NCBI GenBank assembly: GCA_050084985.1
Contig: JBITNC010000001.1
Location: forward strand, 83,886,001 to 83,950,000
Direction: 5' to 3'
DNA: 64,000 nucleotides
From: Nageia nagi
Taxonomy: Eukaryota; Pinophyta
This document shows positions 46,075 to 57,775 of this stretch, in pieces. The notes beneath the pieces were generated by a model. The model ran no database searches, had not been told where the DNA came from, and worked only from the letters and a program-made list of their open reading frames with translations. Within the stretch, counting starts at the first letter, position 1. Every line of letters starts with the position of its first letter. A program made the translations under genes and the position numbers.

Positions 46075-46612
46075 GGATACCCTTTTTCATGATGTTATTT
46101 TTATATGCTTATGAGGTTATTGGACCCTTGTATTTTTATTGTATGATTCATGATGTTATTATGACATTTTGATGGACTATGATGATGTAAATATAGATAG
46201 ATAGATCTTTGATATTTATGGTACTTGTATGATTTTTGATGCATGAGCTTTCATTCTATATATAGATTTATGATAAAATAGGTATGATGTGATGTTATGT
46301 AGATCATGATTGTCTTTTAATTACTTGATGATGAATATATGTTAATGATAGATGTAATTTTTCAAAATGTATGATGCATAGATATAATTGTGGAATGTAT
46401 GATGATGAAATATATAACATATATCAACAAATTAGTTTGATGATGTTACTAATCTCAAAATTAAGTTAATAATAAGTATGATTATAGTTCTTATAAACAA
46501 TAAATCCAATTTATAATTTTAATAAGTTAAGTTATTTAAGAACATATTTTTATTATATTTTTGCAGAATCAGATGCATCATCTTCCATACTTGGCAATTT
46601 TACAATAAACTT

Positions 46613-46893
46613 CTTGACATGACAAACTAGTGACTTATGGATGTATATGAACATTAACTTTATCTTGGTTAGGGGAACAATAACTAATCATTCTTATCCT
46701 TTCCAAATAAAAGCAATTTTAATAATGTTCAAAGGTAATAGATAATAGTGAAAATGGCTTGGCATGACACACTAGTGACTTATGGATGCATATGAACATT
46801 AACTTTATCTTGGTCAGGGGAACAATAAATAAAAATTTTATCCTTTCCAAAGAAAAGCAATTTTAATAATGTTCAAAGGTAATAGATATTCTC
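46613..46893. repeat. 145-bp tandem duplication in D
   Basis: Copies begin CTTGACATGACA (46613) and CTTGGCATGACA (46758). Both contain ACTAGTGACTTATGGATG and AAAGGTAATAGATA. About ten differences. Confidence 0.85.
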
Positions 46894-47249
46894 AAAAGGA
46901 ATGGGTTTAACAAAATGACACACATGATTCTAAACACAAAACACAATTACAAACTATGACAAAAGATTAGGTGATTTTGGATTAATAACCAAGCTATGAT
47001 AACATCTACCTCATCTTTCTTTATCTCAAGATTTAACAACCTAATATTATATCAAACAATGTTGTCATATGTTGATAAAAAATATATAAACTCCAATGTG
47101 TGTAGTGAGATTCATTTCCCTTCTTAGATCATTTGAGATGAAATATCCTAGAGACATTAATGAGCTAGTCTATCCATATGAAATGTATAGAGGTCCATAG
47201 GAAAGAAGGTTGCTAACCAAAATGGACATATTGCCACTCGTAAGGTATG

Positions 47250-47285
47250 CCTCATTGCTAGACAGGCATCCATAACCCGATGAGG
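47250..47285. other. Hairpin 1 with conserved loop
   Basis: Stem CCTCAT (47250-47255) with ATGAGG (47280-47285); the loop includes CAGGCATCCATAACCC. Partner of hairpin 2. Confidence 0.45.
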
Positions 47286-47314
47286 ATTAACCCCTTGATC
47301 CTGCTACAACCTTG

Positions 47315-47351
47315 CTCTACTACCAGTCAGGCATCCATAGCCCCGGTAGAG
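47315..47351. other. Hairpin 2 with conserved loop
   Basis: Stem CTCTAC (47315-47320) with GTAGAG (47346-47351); the loop includes CAGGCATCCATAGCCC. The loop is like that of hairpin 1 but the stem is different and still pairs. Confidence 0.45.
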
Positions 47352-47911
47352 GATATTGTAATCACCCAAGAATCATTGATATAATGTAGCAATTTTTTTT
47401 TTTGTCATCTTTTTTTTTTTCAAATGATTCTTGGGTTTGAGATGAAGCGAATAATAGGATAGACGTATAACTTTCACTCTTAATATCTCTTAAAATGATT
47501 TCATTCAAATTCTCTTAGAATTTTTTAATGTCATAAGTGTTTGGAGTTTATGAATTTTCTTTCAATCACAAACTTTATGTTTTTCTATCATCTATGGTAT
47601 ATCATTTCTTTATAAAAGAAAAGACAAAGTGAATGTAGTGATAACAAGGAGATTATTCTAAAATGACCTTTTCACACATTACACGTTTACTGGATAATCA
47701 CTCTTACAATGACATGCAACATATATTCACATCATACGAGGGCAGGGCACCCAATTGCCAAGTAACCTCTAGATGTTTCCATCTATGTAGATTTTATAGT
47801 TTTATAATTTTTATGTGTTTTATAGTTTTCAATTTTTTAGGATTTTATAATTTTTTAAATTTTTAGGATTTTATCATTTTTTCTAGGGAATCTATTCATG
47901 ATGCATTCAAA

Positions 47912-49073
47912 TCAAGTTTGTACTGCATCAGGATTAAATGAGCAATGTGTTGAACTAAACAAAAAACTAAAATCTAATACCACTTGATTATGATAGATTT
48001 CTAGAATACAATAATCTAAGTGTTCGAATGTTACAGTTTGAGTGATAGAGATGATTTGTTCTCCATGTTTTAAAGTCTGGTTGTGAGTACAATCAACTAT
48101 TATTTTGGACTTTTCTATAGGCCATAGAAGATAGAAATATATCATTAAATCACATTCTGAGTTAGGAGAACACCATAACTCAAATGTGTTGATACAAATA
48201 ATAACTTGATATCCATTTACTTTGACATCCCAACCGTAAGATTCACATGCATCATAGAACGTCAAGGCCATTTTTTGTTGTATTTCAAGAGGCATGGAAA
48301 AGATATTTGAATACAAAGGAGTAGGAACGTTACGAATAACTTTCATAAAGATATCTTTTTCATACCTACTTTCGAACCCTGGAAGATAACTTCCATTATT
48401 CCACACTTTATGTCCTTTTGATAGTTTTTCGATAATCTCATTTCTAACCCTTATTTGATTCATCATTGTAAGTTCAGCAATACGACAAGCTTGCCTTTTC
48501 TCCAACTTTCATTTCCAAATTGTGTCGCATTTGCATGCGAGAAAATCTTTGAGTTTACCTATAATGTTGTTGTAATGTTCGAGGAGGCAAAGCCACAAAA
48601 GTATTTGAAAAATCATAAATCGCCCTTTTATGAGGTAAATAATGTAAAATTTCATCCATCCATTCTAGGCTTTTGGTTAATTGTTTAACGTATTTCAGCC
48701 TAGCTAAAAGGAGTGAATACTCAGTTAATTGGCAATTTATGATGATTCTCGGTATCCCATAAGGCCATTGTAGGTAGAAAGCTATTATTTCCTATGATAT
48801 TCTTTCCATATAGGTGAAATAGATTTGTGGATCTAAAATAATGCTTACTTTGTATCCACAAAAAGTGATTTCCCAACCATTATTTATACCACAAAACATA
48901 TGATATGTTCTTTCATATTGTTCATCAATAGTCAATTATAAATAATTTAAGAGATTAAAATCAAATCCATGTTTTAAATATGTTAATGCTAAATCACCTG
49001 GATATCTTAGCGGTGGAAATCGTACTTATGGTTGCACTATGCTAACTTCAACAGATTCCTTTGCCAGATTCAT
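47912..49073 (-). pseudogene. Extra ORF with duplicated unknown domain, element D
   Basis: Lies after integrase, in the sense of gag-pol. A likely start is ATG at 49073 (MNLAKESVEVS). One frameshift near 48560 separates it from the intact piece 47912-48505 (197 residues). Two blocks resemble each other: GWEITFCGYKVSIILDPQIYF with FYLQWPYGIPRIIINC in the first half (about 48740-48900), and GWDVKVNGYQVIICINTFELW with FYLLWPIEKSKIIVDC in the second (about 48090-48250). So the protein is two copies of an unknown domain, each about 130 residues, rich in beta-like alternation and aromatic residues. No signal peptide, membrane segment or known catalytic motif seen. Not recognised; structural or accessory role possible. 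Confidence 0.6.
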
Positions 49074-49189
49074 CTTTTCTATTTTAATCATTAACACTTG
49101 GCAAATATCAATACTTTTATTTATTTATTATTTCAATAATAAAATAAAATGAAAGAAAACTAATGTACACTTTTTTTTATGTATAGAAG

Positions 49190-50360
49190 GGTTGAAGATG
49201 CATGATATTTATAGGTTCACGCTCTTCATTTCCTTCTAAGTTTGGTAAATGATAAGTTCCTTTACCAAATTTTCTCTTAATGGTATATGGTCCTAACCAA
49301 TTTGGAGCAAACTTATCTCTAAGCTGTCATTCTATTTGTGAAGTTTGTTGATTTTCTTTTAAAACTAAATCACCTATTTTGAACTCACGAATTAGAGCCC
49401 TTTTATCAAAATCTCATTTTATCCTCTTCTGATAAACTCGCATATGCTCTAAAGCATTAATACATTTTTCATCTAAAAGTAATAACTGATCTAAGCAAGT
49501 CTATCTTGCTTCTTTGTTGGAATTTTGCTCACTTAGATTTACTCTAAGGGATGGTATCTCAAGTTCTATGGGTAAGATAGCTTTTGTTCCATATACTAAA
49601 GAGAATAGTGTTGCCCCAATAGGAGTGCATACACCAGTATGATAAGCCCATAAGGCTTTTGGTATTTGTATATGCCAATCTCTATGAGAATCATTTACTA
49701 TTTTTGCTAAGATGTTCCAAATAGTTTTATTAGTAGCCTCTGCCTTTCCATTGCCTTGTGGATAATATGGAGTGGAAAAACTTTGTTTAATTTTATACTT
49801 GTCACATATTTGTTTTACATCCTTATTTTTAAAATTTTTTCTATTATCCGTAATTAATTGGTTCGATATACCGAATCTACATATAATATAGTTTTCTATA
49901 AATTCAGTAATTCATGAACCAGTGGTGGAAGTCATGGGAATAGCCTCTACCCATTTGGTAAAATATTCAATTGCTATGATGATGAACTTGTGTCCACCAG
50001 AAGAAGTAGGTGTAATTTTTCCTATTAAATCTAATGCCCATTTAGAGAATGGCCAAAGTGATTGTATAGGATGTAGTTCTTGAGAAGGTTGTGAGAATAA
50101 ATGAACGTATTATTGACATTTAAAACATTTTTTAACATATTCACAACAATACTTTTCCATAGTTGGCCAACAATACCCCATTTGAATTAATCATTTTACA
50201 ATCGCAACACCATTAAAATGTCCTCCACATGTTCCATCATGGGTGGAGGATATAGCCTTTTTAATATCATTACATTCAAGACATCTGAGTAAAATACCAT
50301 TGAAATTTCATCGATGCAAGATATTCCCTATCAAATAATATTTAGTTGCTTTGATTTTAA
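49190..50360 (-). pseudogene. Integrase, element D
   Basis: Mostly legible in one frame. Zinc finger intact: HDGTCGGHFNG and, after YCWPTMEKY, CFKC. Core: WALDLIGKI (first Asp), LITDNRKNFKNKD (second Asp), YYPQGNGKAEATNKT (Glu). GGHKFIIIAIEYFTKWVEAI lies between. C-terminal LREFKIGDLVLKE-type block and FAPNWLGPYTIKR close it. About six stops, mostly C-to-T type. Not expressible as is, but all catalytic residues remain. Confidence 0.85.
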
Positions 50361-50367
50361 AAGCTCG

Positions 50368-51219
50368 TTATGATGATTTATTAAGGTTTGTAGGAAGAGT
50401 TCCAAATTTTAAAAAATCTATCAATTCTTTGTACCAATTATCTTTATCAGTTATGTCAATATTTAATACATTTTTTTCTTCATCTTCCTGTTGTAATGAT
50501 GATTGAGACAATTGAATTATTTCAACTTGAATTGAAGATTTTTTAGGATCTTCTGGGATAAGAGATCCAATAGAAGCCATAGCATCTACAAATCTATCAG
50601 ATGATCTTGGTGCCACTTCTATACTAAAATGGTCAAAAGATTTTAATAATTTTTCAACTAACGCTTTATACTTTTGAAGTAAAGGTTCTTTACATTGATA
50701 GATTCCTTTCACTTGATTGATGATGAGTAAAGAATCTCCAATAATCTTAATTCTTTTAAGTTTTAATTTAACAGTAGTTTTTAATGCTAATATCAAAGCT
50801 TCATATTCCACATTATTATTAGTACAAGGGAATTTTAATTTAAATGAATATGGTATAGGGATCCCTTGCGGGGTTATAAATACAACACCTGCTCCACCAC
50901 CTTGTTCACATCGAGAACCATCAAAGTGTATTGTCATATCCCAATCATCTTCAGGTTCTATAGGTATTTCAATTTCATCTAATTGAAACACCCCATCATC
51001 GGGTAATTCAATGCCAAGGGGTTTATTATCTTGCAATGGAGCATCAACAAGATAGTCAGCAATTACTTGTCCTTTTATTGACTTTTGTCCAATAAAATGT
51101 AAATCAAATTCAGTTAAGTGCATTATCCACTTTGCAGTTCTTGAATTTTGATATGTTTTATTCATCATATATTTCAATGGATCCATTTTAGATATGACAT
51201 ATGTTGTATGATTAAGCAT
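50368..51219 (-). pseudogene. Connection and archaeal-type RNase H, element D
   Basis: One open piece of 283 residues. Residues 1-60 finish the first RNase H and connection (NHTTYVISKMDPLKYMMNK, WIMHLTEFDLHFIGQKSIKG). Residues 95-235 are an archaeal-type RNase H with all four acidic positions visible: FDGS, NNNVEYEAL, IIGDSLLIINQV and DRFVDAMA. It is the intact nuclease of the pair. It is separated from the RT piece by a short frameshift at about 51215. Order RT, RNase H, archaeal RNase H, integrase is the common Tat arrangement. Confidence 0.85.
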
Positions 51220-52384
51220 ATAATGTTAATTTTTTAGTGGCAAAAATGACAGCAAGACATAATTTTTCCAAATATATGTACTTAATCTCGTAGCTTACTA
51301 GGGTTCTACTTAGATAATATATAGCTTGATCTTTATTGTGTTCATTCTTTTGAGCAAGCATTATTCCTAAAGCATTTTTAGTAGTGGAGATATATAATAA
51401 AAAGGGTACATCTTTTCTTGGTGGACTTAAGATAGGAGGCGATAATAAATATCTTTTAATTTCATTGAATGCATCTTGTTGCTCTTTGCCCCAATAATAT
51501 TCTACTCCCTTTTTTAATAATTTTATAAATGGTTTACATTTATCAAAAAGTTGAGCTATAAACCTTCTAATGGCTTGTAACTTGCCTTGTAAACTTTGTA
51601 ATTGTTCTAGATTTGCAGGAGGTGGCATGTCTACTACTGCCTTCACTTTACTAGGATCTATTTCAATTCCTCGTCGGGACATAATAAATCCTAATAATTT
51701 TCTTGAAGTTACACCAAAAACACATTTTTTTGGATTTAATCTTACTTTATGTTCTAATAATCTATCTAGGACTTTAATTAGGTCTTTTCCATGATCTACT
51801 CGATATTTAGATCTAACCAACAAATCATCAACATAATCTTCTACTATGTCGTGCATATAATCATGGAATATATAATTCATAGCCCTTTGATAAGTTGCCC
51901 CGACATTTTTTAATCCAAAAGGCATAACTTTATAACAAAAGGTACCCCAAGGAGTTATAAAAGCCATTTTATGTTGATCTTCAGTAGTTATTTTTATTTG
52001 ATTATAACCAAAAAACCTGTCCATTAATGATAACATATCATGTCCTACTGTTGAGTCTACCAAACTATCAATGCTAGGTAGAGGGAAATCATCTTTAGGA
52101 CAAGCTTTGTTAAGATCATGAAAATCTGTACATATTCTTATTTTTTCACTTTATTTTTTCATAGGTACCATATTAGATATCCAATCTGAGTAATCTATAG
52201 GTTGTATGAATTTAGCTTCTAATAATTTTTGGAGTTCTTCTTTTACCATTAATGCTATAGTAGGATGCATTTTACATAATTTTTATTTAATAGGTTTAGC
52301 ATCAAGCTTTAATGCTAAATTATGTACTACTAATTTAGGATCTATTCCAGGCATGTTTGCATATGACCATGCGAATACCTTTTC
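51212..52384 (-). pseudogene. Reverse transcriptase and Ty3 RNase H, element D
   Basis: Piece 51212-52063 (283 residues) holds DMLSLMDRFFGYNQI, HKMAFITPWGTFCYKVMPFG, GATYQRAMNYIFHD, catalytic YVDD and LLGFIMSRRGIEIDPSKV, then the first RNase H, whose catalytic Asp block is degenerate (LLYISTTKNALGIML) while EKLCLAVIFATKK remains. Upstream, 52064-52384 continues the RT N-terminus (AKFIQPIDYSDWISNMVPMK, RICTDFHDLNKACPKDDFPL) with three stops. A degenerate first RNase H alongside an intact archaeal-type one is typical of dual-RNase H elements. Confidence 0.88.
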
Positions 52385-52810
52385 TCATTCTTTTAATAAG
52401 GTTATAATTTCTTCTTGTTCATTTTCAGTGAGGTTTTCTCCTAATTGAATAATTTTAAGATTTTGAGGATCATTACTAATATTTATTTCTAAGACTTTTT
52501 CAGTAATCATATGCAACCCTTCTTCCAATTGATTTGGTACTGGTATCCAACCATTATCATTAACACTATATTCTTCATCGTATTCTTGAGTTTGTTCATT
52601 CGTGCATACTTGATTTTCATAGAAACCAAATATGTGATCTACATTTTTGAATTCATGTATCAAAGGATTAGATGATATCAGAGAAAAATCAGTAATTACT
52701 TCATTTGTAGAAGTATTTGCTATTATTTTGATTAAACTTTGATTTTTGTTAACTTCATCTATTTGTTCATTATTTTGATCTTCAATATCATTCTCTTTTA
52801 TTGTAACCAT
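52385..52810 (-). pseudogene. Linker between G-patch and RT, element D
   Basis: 141-residue acidic, Asn/Glu-rich open piece (for example IQLGENLTENEQEEIITLLKE at its end, which is the usual lead-in to gypsy RT). Same frame as the RT piece downstream; ends at a TGA that looks like a mutated CGA. No separate function recognised. Confidence 0.6.
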
Positions 52811-53147
52811 ATTTACTGATGGTATATCTGAATATGGAATGATTGATGATTCGGCATTTTTATTTATTTATTCTTGTATATCACTTGGTAAACACGAATG
52901 ATTCCAGGGTGGCTCAATATTATTAATAAAGAGCATTTTTGACACCTTCTAAGACATCCATTTCACTTAATTGTTCTTTTCTTATATCAATAATTTCTTG
53001 TACTATGGATTCTTTTTCTAAAATTTCTTCATTATAATCCAAATTCTCTTCTCCTAAATTTTCCAATTTAGCAAGATTTTTATATTCATTTTGATAACCT
53101 AATCCACTTTTATTAGTGGGATCTTGGTATTGTAATTCAATTATCTC

Positions 53148-53399
53148 TCATGGACCCTGTTCATATTGACCCAATCCTCGTCCTTGCCAATTACATTTGT
53201 TAAAATAGTTTAAGACAAATGTTCTTGAACATGGTGATAAATATTTCATATCATTATTGAAATTTCCTTCATATGTTTGATTAGGTATTGTTGACACAGG
53301 ATCCACTATCCCTGCATAGATGAATATTGTCTGATTATGTACTTCTCCTAAAGGCACTATTTTTCCAATCACACTAGATGATTCAGATAATCTTCCCAT
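53148..53399 (-). pseudogene. G-patch segment, element D
   Basis: 83-residue open piece in frame with the protease piece upstream (one TAA between). Near its end CNWQGRGLGQYEQGP matches the glycine pattern of a G-patch, a short RNA-binding or helicase-contacting motif also found after protease in some retroviruses. Ends at a TGA that looks like CGA to TGA. Confidence 0.6.
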
Positions 53400-53402
53400 T
53401 TC

Positions 53403-54233
53403 TTATGATGAAGGTATATTAAATACCACATCATCTACATCATATTCTCCCATCCCTAAATCCATTAATTTAATTTTTACTAGATATACATTGGATGAGT
53501 CATTACTAGATGTAGTATTTACTTGTTTTGATGAAGAAGCTCCATATTTTTCGTTTAAAGTTTTAGCAACTTTTTCCCAAGTATCTTTATCTTGTATAAC
53601 TATATCACCTTTTCCTTTTATGATTTCATATTTATTCACATTTTTATTCATTAATATAGTTGATAAATTAGGAGATGGTAAGGTCACTTTATTTGGATCA
53701 AAAATTAAATTACAATGTGAATAAGGATCTGGATCTTTAAACACATAATGAACTTTATCTTTGTAGATGTATTTTAAACATCCATGATAAGTTGATGGAA
53801 CACATTGCATTTCTCTAATCCATGGACATCCTAAAAGAATGTTGTATTGTATAATGTTTTCTTCAATTATATGTAATAAAGTTTGAACGGTTTTAGCCCC
53901 TACTATAATCGATAGCACTATTGATCCCAAAGTTAAACACACTGCATCATTAAATGCCCTAATTTGTAAAGAAGGAGCTAAAATAAGCGAATCTGATAAA
54001 TTCAAATTTTTGTATGTAGCATCTAAAATTATATTTATAGCTGAACCTTCATCTATCAGAATTCTTTTAAATAATTTCCCATCTACTTTACAAATTATAT
54101 GTAAAGGTGGATCAAGTCTACCTGTTCCATTGTTATTTGATTTTTCTTGTTCATAGAAGGTGATGCTAGGTTGTTGAGATATCCTCAAACTTTCAACTAT
54201 TGAAATAAAATTATCAGGGTTACTAATATCCAC
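53403..54233 (-). pseudogene. Aspartic protease, element D
   Basis: 276 residues. Active-site loop ILIDEGSAINII around residue 75 (Asp-x-Gly-Ser pattern), followed by LSDSLILAPSLQIRAFNDAV and YNILLGCPWIREMQCVPSTYH, the conserved C-terminal end of plant Tat/Athila proteases. Same frame as gag (54450-55589) and the G-patch piece, so gag-protease was one polyprotein now cut by four or five stops. Confidence 0.8.
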
Positions 54234-54449
54234 TTGAATTTATTGTAGAATTTGATTCATAGCTTCCCTATAACTCTCAAACTATTGTAATAATTCAAAT
54301 AGGGTCATCTTAACTGGAGACATTTTCAATTGTCATTGAAGAGCACCTTTTATCAAAACTTTAGGTTGTTGTAGAGGAGGTATAGGTTGTATATTAATTG
54401 GGTTTGGTATCGATTGATTTTTTTGTGGGTTATCTTGTTTATTCTGATA

Positions 54450-55589
54450 TTATTGTGCTCTTGTAGCTATACCAATCATATGTATTGAATCATCTATAGT
54501 CCCTATAAATGGTATATCCTCATTATTCCATGTATAGTTCATTTGGTTTGGGATGGTTGCCACATTGTTAGCTTGATGTGAAGGTAAGGGGTTTTGATAT
54601 ATCCCTAAATTTTGATTTGAAGGTACAATAGGATTATCCACATCTATTTTTCGATTATCTATTAAGTCTTGAATTTTATGTTGTAAAGTTTGACATCTAT
54701 TTGTATTATGTCCTTTTTCCCTATGATAAGTGCAAAATTCAATTTCCTTATACCATTTTCTTCCCTTAGCATTAGGATTTTCAAGTTTTATATCAGGTAA
54801 TCTAATCATACCATTATCATATAATTTTTTAAGTATTTCGGCTAATGGTTCTAATAATGGGGTAAAATTTCTTTTAGGCTTAGGTTCAACATTTTCTTCA
54901 ATTTTTGAAGCTTGACCAGAATTCTCTGTCATAGCTATTTGATTGTTTTGTGGTTGTTTAGTATATTTATTACCCTTTTTGTATTCTTTTTTCTTGAGCT
55001 TTAGTTCTCCATCTTGAATTTTAACTCTTTCTATAACTACTACCTGAGCAATAGCTTCTTCAAAAGTTTTATGTTGTCGAATTTGGAGAACACTGGCTAT
55101 TGGTCTTAAACAACTTTGACTAAATAATTTAACCAATTCCTCTTGTGGTATTGTATAAGGCATACTAGTGAGTATAGCCTGCCATCTTGAGATGTAATCT
55201 TGTATAGTTTCATCAAGAAATTGTTGTAATCTTGTAAGATCAGTAATTGAAGATCTTTCTTTAATATTGATTCTAAAATGTTCAAGAAATTGATTAGCCA
55301 ATTGTTCAAACGTATATAAACTATGCATAGGTAAACTATTATACCAATCCAAAGCTTGGCCTATGAGTGTCATAGGAAATATACATAACATTAATGAGTC
55401 ATCATTGGCTATCTGATAACTAGAAAATGTAAATTTTCTCAAATGTTCTTTGGGGTCTTCTCTTCCTTTAAATGATTCTATTTTAGGAAATTCAAACCTA
55501 TATGGCAATTTCTTTTTTGGAACACTTGGATGAATAGGTTCATTGCAAATATTCTTGTAGTTTAACTTTTGAAGTCCTTGAATATTCAT
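54450..55589 (-). pseudogene. gag capsid and nucleocapsid, element D
   Basis: 379-residue open piece. Capsid core of the retrotransposon gag family: RFEFPKIESFKGREDPKEHL, MTLIGQALDWYNSLP, FEQLANQFLEHF, LTRLQQFLDETIQDYISRW, VKLFSQSCL. Nucleocapsid: a CHHC knuckle variant in CTYHREKGHNTNRC, the form usual in Tat elements. Ends at TAA 54450, probably CAA to TAA. In the same frame as the pieces on both sides. Confidence 0.85.
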
Positions 55590-55772
55590 TTCTCAATTTA
55601 TAAAATCCTTCATAAAGTCTTCTAATTCTTTATCAGTTCTATGACCTTGAGTGTGTCTACGATATCTTTGAGTATTCAGATCCTTTTCCGAAATTGATCT
55701 TGAAGTGTAAGACTCATAGTTAGAAGGAAACTCTAACGGTGGTGGAGGCAATATTTTAAGAGGTGAATGTCA

Positions 55773-56048
55773 TCACGGAATAGGGATTCTTGGAGGTTTT
55801 TGGGATATACCTTTTCCATATAGATTTTTTCCTTTGTAGTCAGGTTGTCTTGTTTGATTTTGGGTTTGTTCAACCCAACTTTTAATAGAATCTTGCTTTT
55901 GTTTATCATATAATTTTTGAAGTTCTAGTTCCTTATCCATTTCCTTTTGTAATAAAATGGTTGTCTCTCTATCCATTGCTTCTTGTTTGTCTAAGTATGG
56001 ATCTCGATATCTTTGTATTTGACTTCCTTCAGGAGTTTCCGATTTCAA
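55773..56048 (-). pseudogene. gag N-terminal coiled-coil segment, element D
   Basis: 91 residues, Gln/Lys/Glu-rich (RETTILLQKEMDKELELQKL), in the same frame as the pieces either side; stops at TGA 55773. Part of the long N-terminal extension of gag. Confidence 0.6.
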
Positions 56049-56147
56049 ATTCTTTATTTTTTGATATTCATCCCACTATCTTTGTTTTTCTTTCTCCATA
56101 CGTAGATATTGTTCCCTTTTTATTTTTTCATTCTCTAATTCTTTAAG

Positions 56148-57032
56148 TTATAATTCCTGTAAATGAAGTTGAATCTCATGCTCTTTATGAAGTCTTTTCT
56201 TTTCTTGTTCTAGGAACTCATTTCTTTCTTTGTTCGCTTGTTCTTGTTCTATGAATTTCCTTTTATCTCTAAGAATTTTATCTTCCATTTCTTTTAATTT
56301 ATTCTCTTGTTCTTGAATTTTAATGAATTCATCAACTTCCTTTAGAAGATATTGCATCTCTGCAGCCTTTTTAATATCACTAGCATATGTTTTCGTGAAT
56401 TTTTGATCGGATTTTGTTTTACGTAATCGTTGTTCTTCTAGTTCTTCATAAGAAGGTATCTCTTCTATTTTAAACTTAGATGTCCTTCTATATAATCCTC
56501 CCTTTAAAGAATAAGATTTCTCTATTTGCTTCATTGAAGGAGCTCTTTGAGATAAATTACTCGTAGGTATTGATATTTCATTTTTTCCTAATTCGAGAGA
56601 TTTATGAGAAAAAGGAGATCCCTCTTTTCGGGTTAAAGAACTAACCTTTCGACCGTCTGATAATAGATGAATGACTCTTTCATATTTAACTTTATATGGC
56701 TCAGTCTCTAGTACTACTATGGTTTCGGCCTGAGATTTAAGCTCATCCATTTCTAAGTTATCACACCTATGATTTAGTTTTTCAACATCTCCCAGTAAAC
56801 TAGAAGATGTCTGAGGAATAGCCCTATAATTAGCTAGGTGATGATGAATTTCAATTAACTCTTCATCTAACACTTGTATTCTAACCTTGGTAATAGGATC
56901 TTCTATAATTTGTCTTTGCAATCTAGATTGATCATAACCCCAATCCCAATCTTTACTTTCATAATGAACTACCTGTGGATCTGATTCATCTAAAGGAGGT
57001 GGCCTCCTAACTGAATACTCTATCAAATCCAT
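56148..57032 (-). pseudogene. gag N-terminal extension, element D
   Basis: 294-residue open piece with ATG at 57032, the likely start of the gag polyprotein. N-terminal part is acidic and aromatic (DSDPQVVHYESKDWDWGYD); the last 100 residues are Lys/Glu/Gln-rich and almost certainly coiled coil. Same frame as 55773-56048, 54450-55589, 53403-54233 and 53148-53399, so one frame of about 1,295 codons, broken by only a handful of stops (TAA at 56148 here). Function of the extension unknown. Confidence 0.65.
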
Positions 57033-57775
57033 ATTGTATGAATCTATTTTTTGTATTTCAAATGGATGTTCTCACATTTTCTTAGCGGTCATACTTCTAG
57101 TTTGAACCATCTTTTTAGATATTATAAACAAGCATCGTAAAAAAGGAACTCTATTTTTACCTTTTATTATGTTTTTGAGAAAATAATTTAATGCACAAAC
57201 AGCCTATATGCAAACCTACTTTTAACGATGTGATTATCTTCTTTAACTTTTTCACATATTTTTAATGTTTGAATTAAATGAACAATATGGGTTGTTTATT
57301 TTTAATCTTTTTAATTTTCCTAGTTTGTTTTGACTAGTCAAGTGTTAAACAAGGTAGGTTGGGTAATTCTAATGTTTACAAGTTTCTATGGCTTTTGGCT
57401 TGGTTCTAGATGAGTCTCCTTTTTTTTGACTCCTACCTAAAGGAAAGTTACCTTGGTCATCACCTCCAAGTGTAACTAGCTCTATGGCTTCAAGTGTGTT
57501 ATGTTAGTGGGTACAAAGAAGTAAGAATTAACGGTTGGTAGTGACATCCAACTCGTTAATGTTCAATTATTCCTTTAAGGCCTTATGAAATGCATTTAAA
57601 TAAGTAAAATACATTTATGCATACTACCCTCCTAAACATTAATTTCCATTTACTTATCTTATCTTAATGTGATGCAATCAAAGTTCATTTTAAGTGAATC
57701 TTGACCTTAATAAACCCTGTTGTTCTTTTTAATTATAATGCGATTCATTATCCAACCTCTTAATGATGTTCATTA

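Larger units (their letters stand above)
46075..47911. other. Noncoding stretch of D between antisense gene and extra ORF
   Basis: AT-rich. It contains a 145-bp tandem duplication, two similar hairpins with a conserved loop (both listed separately) and T-runs near 47388-47420. The two genes on either side converge in this stretch, so both 3' ends fall here. No ORF is convincing. Confidence 0.5.

Noticed and set aside
50717-50986. 89-codon plus-strand ORF
   Set aside because: Lies opposite the archaeal-type RNase H of element D; a shadow.
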